Source of the DNA: Actinomycetes bacterium
GTDB taxonomy: Bacteria > Actinomycetota > Actinomycetes > Actinomycetales > Actinomycetaceae
Reading direction: 5' to 3'
Length of the DNA stretch: 27,940 bases
NCBI GenBank assembly: GCA_023426345.1
Contig: JAFAAX010000049.1
Coordinates: 1-27,940 of the forward strand
Shown here in pieces: positions 15,699 through 21,709 of the stretch. The notes under the pieces are model-generated. The model did not search any database and had not been told where the DNA came from. It worked only from the letters and a program-made list of their open reading frames with translations. The position numbers and the translations under genes are program-made. Every line of letters starts with the position of its first letter. The stretch's first letter is position 1.

Positions 15699-15915
15699 CG
15701 TCGCGGTGCTCCGCCGCCATCTCGTCGGTGATGACGTGGTCGGGGGCGGCGTGGATCACGGGGAACCCGTCGTCGGCCGTCGTCGTCCCCGGCCGGGCGC
15801 CGAGCGCCTCCAGGGCGATCTCGGAGACCGCCGCCCCCAGGGAGACGTGCCGCGCCGCCGCGCGGGCGCGGGCCGCGCTCAGGACGACCTCGTCGATCTC
15901 CAGCGTCGTTCGCAT
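15691..15915 (-). CDS. Ribbon-helix-helix antitoxin, VapB type
   Basis: A 74-residue antitoxin for the downstream VapC. The N-terminus MRTTLEIDEVVLSAARARAA is the strand plus helix of a MetJ/Arc-type ribbon-helix-helix DNA-binding domain. HVSLGAAVSEIALEAL is the second helix. The acidic tail (HAAPDHVITDEMAAEHRDDE) should bind and block the toxin. VapB proteins usually repress their own operon. Here a perfect palindrome covers the start codon, and the start is predicted to be leaderless, so operator, transcription start and start codon would coincide. Confidence 0.85.
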   Translation of the reverse strand: MRTTLEIDEVVLSAARARAAARHVSLGAAVSEIALEALGARPGTTTADDGFPVIHAAPDHVITDEMAAEHRDDE

Positions 15916-15927
15916 GCGAACATCTTA
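15908..15927 (-). promoter_or_regulatory. vapBC leaderless promoter with start-codon palindrome
   Basis: GTTCGCATGCGAAC at 15908-15921 is a perfect 14-bp palindrome with the vapB ATG at its centre. Immediately upstream on the minus strand is an extended -10, TGCTAAGAT, with TAAGAT at 15927-15922 and six bases before the ATG. A VapB-VapC complex bound here would block transcription initiation. The divergent S9 peptidase promoter lies about 55 bp away. Confidence 0.65.
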
Positions 15928-15980
15928 GCATCATCGCATCAGCGGCTGTCGGGCGCGAGCCGGGCGCCCCGTCCGCGCCC

Positions 15981-15992
15981 TACCCTGGGCTC
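15981..15992 (+). promoter_or_regulatory. Leaderless promoter -10 of the S9 peptidase gene
   Basis: TACCCT (15981-15986), then GGGCTC, then ATG at 15993. No Shine-Dalgarno is present. It is divergent from vapBC, within a 77-bp shared region. Confidence 0.55.
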
Positions 15993-18053
15993 ATGACAGA
16001 TCCCACGCCCGACCACCCCTCCTTCTCCGACCTCCCCTCCTTCGTGCGCGCCACGCGCGTGAGCCGCGTCGCGGGCTCGCGCTCCGGCACCGTCGTGGCG
16101 ACCGTGCGCCGCATCGACGAGGACGGCGCCGCCTTCGTCGACCAGCTGGTCGCGATCGGGGGCGACGGATCCGCCGCGGACGCGGCGGCGCCCTCGTCGA
16201 TGGCGCTCACCCGGGGAACGGACTCCGCGACCCTGCTGGCGGTGGGCGAGCGCGGGGAGGTCTACTTCTCGCGCAAGGACCCGGCGGCGGACACGTCGGG
16301 CGACGCCGTGTGGATGCTGCCCCCGCACGGGGAGGCCCGCGTGGTCCTGCGCCACCGGGGAGGGGCCGAGGCGCTGGCGGCGACGGAGTCGCGCCTGTGG
16401 GTTACGCTCGGCCTGCTGCCCGGCGCGGACACCCCCGGGGCCTCCGACGAGGCGGCGAAGAGGCGCACCGACGCCAAGGCGAGCGCCGTCCTCCACGAGC
16501 GCTTCCCAATCCGCTCCTGGAACAAGGATCTGGGGCCCGCCGAGCCGCGGCTGTTCACCATGCCGCTGCCGGCCCTCGACGGCGACGAGGGCGTCCCCGA
16601 GCCCGAGCCGACGCCCGTCGCCCTGCCCGACGCGCCCGACGGCGCGGACCAATGGGACCTGGGCGGCGTCCTGCCGACCCCGGACGGGACGCGGGCGGTC
16701 GTCGTGATGGAGCGGCGCGCCGGGATCGACACGTCGACGGAGTCCTGGCTGGTCTCGGTGGACGGAGGGACCGAGCCCCGGCTTCTGGCCCGGGCGGACG
16801 CCGGGGGCGAGGACATGTCGGCCGTCGCGGTGTCCCCCGACGGGACGTGGGCGCTCATCGACCACGAGATCCCGCCGCTGCCCGGACAGACGGTGCGCGA
16901 CACCCTGTGGCGCGTCGACCTGGCCACGGCGCGGCGGACGCCGGTGGCCGGGCGATGGGACGACGCGATCTCGGAGGCGGTCATCGCCGACGACGCCACC
17001 GTGTACTTCGCGGCCCCCCGGCGCGGCCGCGGCGGCGTGTACCGCGTGGAGGCGGACGGGACGGCCTCGCTGATGACGCCCGACGACGAGCGGGCGTACT
17101 CGTCCCTGTCCTGGACGGGCGGGCGGCTGGCGGCGTTGCGCTCGTCGGTGGCGGAGGCGCCGCAGGTGGTGTTCATCCACCCGCGGGCCGGCGCGGGGGC
17201 GCGGGCGGACGTCGCGGAGGGGCCGGTGCTGGCCCCCGACCTGGAGCTGCCCGGCGAGCTGACGGAGATCGCGGCGAGCGCCGTGGACGGCACCGGCCTG
17301 CGGGCCTGGCTGTGCCTGCCCGAGGGCGCCGGGCCGCACCCGCTCGTCGTCTTCGCCCATGGCGGGCCGTGGGGGTCGTGGGACGACTGGACGTGGCGGT
17401 GGAACCCGTGGGCCTTCGTCGCGCGCGGCTACGCCGTGCTGCTGCCCGACCCGGGGATCTCTCTGGGCTACGGCCACGCGATGACGGCGCGCGGCCACGA
17501 CCGGATCGGCGACGAGCCCGTCACGGACGTCCTGGCGCTCGCGGACGCGGCCGTCGCCCGCCCCGACATCGACGCCGCGCGCCAGGCCTTCGCCGGCGGC
17601 TCCTACGGGGGATACCTGGCGAACTGGGTGGCCGGGCACACCGGCACCCGCTTCCGCTGCGTCGTCACGCACGCCGGCCTCTACGACGTGGCGTCCATGA
17701 GCCGGACCACGGACAACGGCTCGTGGCAGCGATGGATGATGACGCCGGCGCAGGACGGGACGACGCAGGCGGAGCTGTGGTCCCCGCACCGCGGCGCCCC
17801 CGACATCGCCGTGCCGATGCTGGTCATCCACGGGGACCGCGACTACCGAGTGCCGTTCTCCCAGGCGTTGGAGCTGTGGCAGGATCTCCAACGACTGTCC
17901 CCGCGGCTCGGCCACCGCTTCCTCTACTACCCCGACGAGGGCCACTGGATCCTGGGTCCCGCCAACGCGGAGGTCTGGTACGAGACGTTCCTCGCGTTCC
18001 TCGACCAGCACGTGCGGGGCAACGCCTTCACGCGGCCGGAGCTGCTGGGGTGA
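15993..18053 (+). CDS. S9-family serine peptidase (prolyl oligopeptidase/acylaminoacyl-peptidase type)
   Basis: A 686-residue peptidase with an N-terminal beta-propeller (about 1-420) that filters short peptides and a C-terminal alpha/beta-hydrolase domain. The catalytic triad is Ser537 in AGGSYGGYLANW, Asp617 in HGDRDYRVPF and His651 in YPDEGHWI. FAHGGPWGSWDDW supplies the oxyanion region. There is no signal peptide or membrane segment, so the enzyme should be cytoplasmic and act on peptides. WD-type propeller strands are seen in VSPDGTWALIDHE and ISEAVIADDATVYF. The gene is monocistronic with its own leaderless promoter. About 180 bp separate it from tRNA-Leu; I find no supportable gene there. 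Confidence 0.9.
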   Translation: MTDPTPDHPSFSDLPSFVRATRVSRVAGSRSGTVVATVRRIDEDGAAFVDQLVAIGGDGSAADAAAPSSMALTRGTDSATLLAVGERGEVYFSRKDPAADTSGDAVWMLPPHGEARVVLRHRGGAEALAATESRLWVTLGLLPGADTPGASDEAAKRRTDAKASAVLHERFPIRSWNKDLGPAEPRLFTMPLPALDGDEGVPEPEPTPVALPDAPDGADQWDLGGVLPTPDGTRAVVVMERRAGIDTSTESWLVSVDGGTEPRLLARADAGGEDMSAVAVSPDGTWALIDHEIPPLPGQTVRDTLWRVDLATARRTPVAGRWDDAISEAVIADDATVYFAAPRRGRGGVYRVEADGTASLMTPDDERAYSSLSWTGGRLAALRSSVAEAPQVVFIHPRAGAGARADVAEGPVLAPDLELPGELTEIAASAVDGTGLRAWLCLPEGAGPHPLVVFAHGGPWGSWDDWTWRWNPWAFVARGYAVLLPDPGISLGYGHAMTARGHDRIGDEPVTDVLALADAAVARPDIDAARQAFAGGSYGGYLANWVAGHTGTRFRCVVTHAGLYDVASMSRTTDNGSWQRWMMTPAQDGTTQAELWSPHRGAPDIAVPMLVIHGDRDYRVPFSQALELWQDLQRLSPRLGHRFLYYPDEGHWILGPANAEVWYETFLAFLDQHVRGNAFTRPELLG

Positions 18054-18219
18054 TGGGCGCCGGGCCCCTCAGTGCGGGCGCGCCGCCCGATACGGCTCGA
18101 TCTCCTCGCCGGGAGCGAATCCGAAGGTCATGACGGGCGGGACCGCCCCGGACGCCAGCGCCGCGAGGACCTTGCGCTCATGGGGACGCGCGGGGGCCGC
18201 CGTCGGCCCCTCCGGCCGA

Positions 18220-18225
18220 TAGGAT
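18220..18225 (+). promoter_or_regulatory. -10 box of tRNA-Leu
   Basis: TAGGAT lies 8 nt before the mature tRNA 5' end, so transcription would start about 2 nt before the tRNA and leave almost no 5' leader for RNase P to remove. No clear -35 is visible. Confidence 0.4.
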
Positions 18226-18233
18226 GGCGGGGC

Positions 18234-18314
18234 GCGCGAGTGGCGGAATTGGCAGACGCGCTGGGTTTAGGTCCCAGTGTCCTTGACGTGAGGGTTCGAG
18301 TCCCTTCTCGCGCA
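18234..18314 (+). tRNA. tRNA-Leu (anticodon TAG)
   Basis: Acceptor arms GCGCGAG (18234-18240) and CTCGCGC (18307-18313) pair perfectly, with discriminator A at 18314. The D-arm is GGCGGAATTGGCAGACGC. The anticodon stem CTGGG/CCCAG encloses loop TTTAGGT with anticodon TAG at 18268-18270. The long variable arm TGTCCTTGACG marks a class II tRNA. The T-arm is GAGGGTTCGAGTCCCTT. CCA is not encoded. It reads CUN leucine codons. Confidence 0.96.
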
Positions 18315-18413
18315 CGGCGAGCCGTTTCGACGCTCGGCCACCCCCGACCGGGACCAAGGTCCCTGGGGTACGCTCGGCATCACTCCCGAGGAACCTCATC
18401 CAGGAAGGTCGAC

Positions 18414-19049
18414 ATGTCCTCCACACCTCCCCCCGCCCCGCAGAGCCCCGACGGCTGGCAGAGCGATCCGCAGAATCCCTACGGCCAGGCCCAGCAGCCC
18501 GCGGGCGCCCAGCCCGGATACGGCTACGGCGCGCCCCAGGACCCCGGCGCCCAGCAGGCCTACGGCGTCCCACCGGCATGGACCGCTCCCCAGGCCGCCT
18601 TCGCGGGAGCCGGCGCCGAGCCCCCGATCACGGAGGCCTGGTACGGAGCGGATCTCAAGCAGGCCGTGTCCCGCTTCGTCCAGAAGTACGCCCACTTCAA
18701 GGGCTACGCGTCCCGGGGCGAGTACTGGTGGGCGTCTCTGGCCCTGGTGGTCGTCAACATGGTGTTCGGCTTCCTCATCAGGTTGTCCGGCGACTCGGCC
18801 TTCTCGACGATCCTCTCCATCCTGTCCGGACTGTGGGGCCTGGCGATCGTCGTCCCCGTGCTCGCGATGACGTGGCGCCGCCTCCATGACGCCGGATACC
18901 CCGGCCCGTTCTTCTTCCTCGTGTTCATCCCGTTCGTGGGATGGATCATCCTGCTCATCCTGCTCGTGATGCCGACCAGCATCAACGCGCGCCGCGTCGA
19001 GTGGGCGGACCCGGACCCCACCGCGACCATCAACTGGACCTGGAAGTGA
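18414..19049 (+). CDS. DUF805 membrane protein with Pro/Gln/Tyr-rich N-terminus
   Basis: A 211-residue inner-membrane protein. The first ~85 residues are low-complexity, Pro/Gln/Gly/Tyr-rich (for example NPYGQAQQPAGAQPGYGYG) and probably disordered in the cytoplasm. The DUF805 domain follows: HFKGYASRGEYWWASLALVVVN (signature G..R.E.W), then membrane helices around 102-122, 127-150 and 163-185, with the conserved MTWRRLHDAGYPG between the last two. The function of DUF805 is not established. The ATG at 18414 is preferred because AGGAAGG lies 5 bases upstream; the frame is open further back but runs through the tRNA. The stop overlaps the peroxiredoxin GTG (GTGA), so the two are co-translated. 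Confidence 0.88.
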   Translation: MSSTPPPAPQSPDGWQSDPQNPYGQAQQPAGAQPGYGYGAPQDPGAQQAYGVPPAWTAPQAAFAGAGAEPPITEAWYGADLKQAVSRFVQKYAHFKGYASRGEYWWASLALVVVNMVFGFLIRLSGDSAFSTILSILSGLWGLAIVVPVLAMTWRRLHDAGYPGPFFFLVFIPFVGWIILLILLVMPTSINARRVEWADPDPTATINWTWK

Positions 19050-19528
19050 CCGCGGGTCGGCTCGAGACGGGCGACCGGGCGCCCGATTTCACCCTGGACT
19101 CGACCCGCGGCCCGGTCACGTTGTCGGCGCTGCTGGCCGACGCCCCGAAGGGGGTCGTCGTCTACTTCTACCCGAAGGCGTCGACTCCCGGATGCACGAC
19201 GGAGGCCTGCGACTTCCGGGACTCGCTCAACGCCTTCGCCGCCTCCGGGTACGCCGTGGTCGGCATCAGCGCCGACGACATGGCCGCGCTCGAGCGCTTC
19301 GCCCGGGAGCAGGGCCTCACCTTCCCGCTGGCCTCGGATCCGGACCACCGCGTGCTCGCGGCGTGGGGCGCCTGGGGCGAGAAGACGAACTACGGGCGGA
19401 CCTCCCAGGGGATCTTCCGCTCGACCGTCGTCGTGGGGCCCGACGGGCGCGTCGTCCAGGCCCAGTACAACGTCAAGGCGACCGGCCACGTCGCCCGGCT
19501 CCGTCGCGAACTGGGGCTGGACGGCTGA
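19046..19528 (+). CDS. bcp: Thioredoxin-dependent peroxiredoxin, Bcp type
   Basis: A 160-residue atypical peroxiredoxin that reduces hydroperoxides with electrons from thioredoxin. The start is GTG at 19046, overlapping the DUF805 stop. Motifs are LETGDRAPDFTLDSTRGPV, then VVYFYPKASTPGCTTEACDFRD, which holds the peroxidatic Cys in PGCTTEAC and the PKASTPGC active-site loop typical of Bcp/PrxQ. The second Cys of the same helix is the likely resolving residue. VVGISADDMAALERFAREQGLTFPLASDPD and RSTVVVGPDGRV complete the fold. There is no signal peptide. Coupling to a DUF805 membrane protein is unexplained. Confidence 0.92.
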   Translation: MTAGRLETGDRAPDFTLDSTRGPVTLSALLADAPKGVVVYFYPKASTPGCTTEACDFRDSLNAFAASGYAVVGISADDMAALERFAREQGLTFPLASDPDHRVLAAWGAWGEKTNYGRTSQGIFRSTVVVGPDGRVVQAQYNVKATGHVARLRRELGLDG

Positions 19529-19535
19529 CGGCGCC

Positions 19536-20090
19536 TCACCGCGTCGACGGCTGGATCTCCGGATCGTAGAGGGGCGGAGAGGCAGGATGGGCCGCGTCGC
19601 GGCGGGCGAACGCCTCCGCGGCGCGGACCACGGCGCACAGGTCGCCGTCGTTGCTCATCCACCAGGCCGGCGTGCGATCGCCCAGGGCCGCGCACGGCGT
19701 CCAGAACCAGCGCGCCGTGCAGAGCTGATCGACCCGCCCGTCCAGCCGTCCGAGCACGTCGGACATCTGGGGGATGACGGAGTGGTCGTCCAGGAGCTGC
19801 CACGTGGGGTAGTACCACGTCGTCGAGGGCGCCTGGACGGCGAGGATCCGATCCTCGCGGACGGCCTTGTTGATGCCCTGGCGCGTGATCCCCAGCCACT
19901 CGCCGACATCGGCCGTCGTGCACACCGGGCCGACCAGATCCTGGAGCTGGGGCCGGGGATCGGTCATCGACCGCACCAGATGGGCGGCCTGGGAGATCGT
20001 GTCGGACGTGATGTCCGACGTCCGTCGCGTCAGCAACTGCTGAGCGATCGCCTCGAGGAGCTCACGTTCGGACAGGGAAAGAGCGCGCAC
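19536..20090 (-). CDS. HTH DNA-binding protein resembling MbcA/ParS-type antitoxins
   Basis: A 184-residue protein starting with GTG at 20090, with GGAG about 7 nt upstream. A helix-turn-helix is visible at TTADVGEWLGITRQGINKAV (about 58-77), followed by a wing-like strand (ILAVQAPSTTWYYPTWQL). The C-terminal third (GRTP-like DRTPAWWMSNDGDLCAVVRAA) resembles the toxin-binding end of MbcA/ParS/Xre antitoxins, where a 'tPaeWL..G....V...A' pattern recurs. No RES-domain toxin gene is adjacent: on one side lies the convergent bcp gene, on the other tRNA-Lys. It may be an orphan antitoxin-like regulator. This assignment rests on pattern memory and is moderate at best. Confidence 0.6.
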   Translation of the reverse strand: MRALSLSERELLEAIAQQLLTRRTSDITSDTISQAAHLVRSMTDPRPQLQDLVGPVCTTADVGEWLGITRQGINKAVREDRILAVQAPSTTWYYPTWQLLDDHSVIPQMSDVLGRLDGRVDQLCTARWFWTPCAALGDRTPAWWMSNDGDLCAVVRAAEAFARRDAAHPASPPLYDPEIQPSTR

Positions 20091-20154
20091 AATCGGCTCC
20101 GATGGGTGAGAGGGTGCGGTGAATCGACTCCATCACCGCCGCCCCGAGGATGGG

Positions 20155-20227
<73 letters not shown>

Positions 20228-20354
20228 GTCGTCTCTCGACAAGAGAAGACAATACCGGGGGCCGCGCCGGATGCAAAATCGTGGCTCCGCGTTTCGCGGA
20301 CGGCCTCACTAGAGTGGTGCCACCGGTCACGGCGTCGCGCGAGGAGGAGGGACG

Positions 20355-21095
20355 ATGGCCCACCGACAGCCCGAGTCCGCGGGATCGCCCCCGCAGACGC
20401 AGGTCACCCAGGACTACCTCAAGGTCATCTACTCCGCCGAGGAGTGGAGCGGATCGGGCATCAGTGTGACGGATCTGGCCCAGCGGATGGGAGTGGTCGC
20501 CTCGACGGCCTCGGAGAACGTGCGCCGCCTCACGGACCTCGGGCTGGTCGCCCACGAGCCCTACCAGCGGGTGCACCTCACCCAGCAGGGGCGCTCCGTC
20601 GCCATCGGCATGGTCCGCCGCCACCGCCTGCTGGAGACCTACCTCGTCGAACAGCTGGGCTTCTCCTGGGACGAGGTCCACCGCGAGGCCGAGCTCCTCG
20701 AGCACGCCGTCTCCGACACCCTCCTCGAGCACCTCGATCGGGCCCTGGGCTATCCGTTCCGCGATCCGCACGGCGACCCGATCCCGGCGGCGGACGGCAC
20801 CTGGTTCGCGCCGCCGATGATCGCGCTGGACCGGCTGCCCGAGGGCGTGGCGGCGCCCGTCGTCCGGATCTCCGACGCCGACTCCCAGATGCTCCGCCAG
20901 CTCGAGGGCTCCGGCGTGGTCCTCGACGCGGTGGTCGTCGTCGAGCGCCGGTCGCCCTCGATCGGGACGACGCGCGTGCGCGTGGGGCCGCCGGCCGGAT
21001 CCGAGGACGAGGCGGCGGTGATCGACCTCGGCGAGGTCGCAACGTCGGCGATCTTCGTGCGCGATCCGGCAGCCCCCGCCCCCGACGCCGCCTGA
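20355..21095 (+). CDS. DtxR-family metal-dependent repressor, manganese-type (MntR-like) ligands
   Basis: A 246-residue three-domain DtxR/IdeR-type repressor. It has a winged HTH (ISVTDLAQRMGVVASTASENVRRL, 36-59), a metal-binding dimerisation domain and a C-terminal FeoA/SH3-like domain (about 165-235). Ligands aligned to DtxR are His90 (H79), Glu94 (E83), His109 (H98), Glu116 (E105) and His117 (H106). The selectivity positions are Glu113, where DtxR has Cys102, and Asp20, where DtxR has Met10. Both match B. subtilis MntR (E99, D8). This predicts response to Mn rather than Fe, although the length is DtxR-like. GAGGAGGAGG precedes the ATG at 20355, and TAGAGT at 20310-20315 is the -10 candidate. 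No metal transporter is adjacent. Confidence 0.88.
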   Translation: MAHRQPESAGSPPQTQVTQDYLKVIYSAEEWSGSGISVTDLAQRMGVVASTASENVRRLTDLGLVAHEPYQRVHLTQQGRSVAIGMVRRHRLLETYLVEQLGFSWDEVHREAELLEHAVSDTLLEHLDRALGYPFRDPHGDPIPAADGTWFAPPMIALDRLPEGVAAPVVRISDADSQMLRQLEGSGVVLDAVVVVERRSPSIGTTRVRVGPPAGSEDEAAVIDLGEVATSAIFVRDPAAPAPDAA

Positions 21096-21133
21096 TCGCC
21101 CGAGGCCGGCCGCGCGGGCGCCCTCGTCGCCGG

Positions 21134-21580
21134 TCAGGCGAGCGCCGGCGAGCCCATCTCCGCGGGGACGTGCGCGCCCTGCCCGTCCTCGACGAGCGCG
21201 GCGCGCAGGGCCCGCGCGGCCGCGTCCAGCTCCTCCTCGGAGGCGGAGCGGGCGCGGGAGAGCAGGACGTCCGCCTCGGAGCGCAGCGGCACCACGTGGA
21301 TGTGGGCGTGGGGCACCTCGAAGCCGGCGACGATGAGACCCGACCGGGGCACGCCGAAGGCCCGCTCCTGGGCCACCCCGATCGTCCGCGCGACGGTCAT
21401 CAGATGGGCGACGGCCTCGGCGGGCGCGTCCGTCCACTTCGCCCACGGATGGCGGGGGACCACCAGGACATGGCCCGGCGCGATGGGCTCGATGGTGGAG
21501 AAGGCGACGCAGACGTCGTCCGCCCACTCGAAGCGTCCGGGCCAGACCCCGGCGATGATGTTCTCGAAAGCAGTGGCCAT
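21134..21580 (-). CDS. HIT-family (histidine triad) hydrolase
   Basis: A 148-residue nucleotide hydrolase/transferase of the HIT family. FENIIAGVWPGRFEWADD is the usual N-terminal region, IAPGHVLVVPRHPWAKW follows, and the catalytic triad is HAHIHV (91-96) in VPHAHIHVVPLRS. Substrates of this group are AMP-lysine-like phosphoramidates or dinucleoside polyphosphates; this one is not assigned. The start at 21580 (MATAFENI) fits the family; an upstream in-frame ATG (MPDNGG) is less likely. The start codon lies inside an inverted repeat. The gene is convergent with the DtxR-type gene and divergent from leuS. A very long open frame continues upstream antisense to leuS and is spurious. Confidence 0.9.
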   Translation of the reverse strand: MATAFENIIAGVWPGRFEWADDVCVAFSTIEPIAPGHVLVVPRHPWAKWTDAPAEAVAHLMTVARTIGVAQERAFGVPRSGLIVAGFEVPHAHIHVVPLRSEADVLLSRARSASEEELDAAARALRAALVEDGQGAHVPAEMGSPALA

Positions 21581-21600
21581 GCCCCCATTGTCGGGCATGG
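21577..21600 (-). promoter_or_regulatory. Inverted repeat over the HIT gene start
   Basis: CCATGCCC (21577-21584), an 8-nt spacer, then GGGCATGG (21593-21600): a perfect 8-bp dyad. The start codon of the HIT gene lies in one arm. The spacer holds the minus-strand -10-like GACAAT, which is 6 nt before the ATG. It could be an operator or an mRNA hairpin. Confidence 0.45.
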
Positions 21601-21661
21601 TGTGGCCGATGACGCCCGTTCGGGCACCGGTCCGCGGTGAGGGCGCGCCCGACCGATGGGA

Positions 21662-21700
21662 TAGCCTGGTGGCCGGGGATTTCGCAGGATGTGAGAAGGA
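21662..21700 (+). promoter_or_regulatory. leuS promoter -10 and ribosome binding site
   Basis: TAGCCT at 21662-21667 is a -10 candidate and AAGGAG at 21695-21700 is the Shine-Dalgarno. The implied 5' UTR is only about 36 nt, too short for a T-box riboswitch. Confidence 0.45.
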
Positions 21701-21709
21701 GACACGCCG

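Noticed and set aside
18069..18220. Minus-strand stretch of open codons between the S9 peptidase and tRNA-Leu, ending in a frame with plausible composition (MTFGFAPGEEIEPY)
   Set aside because: There is no ATG, GTG or TTG start for the longer frame, no ribosome binding site, and I recognise no family. It may be a gene remnant but cannot be supported.
18220..18320. tRNA-Leu as an attachment site of an integrated element
   Set aside because: No integrase gene and no duplicated tRNA 3' end are visible in the window.
21581..21709. Possible T-box or leucine leader peptide upstream of leuS
   Set aside because: The likely 5' UTR is about 36 nt with no Leu-rich ORF and no T-box-like sequence.
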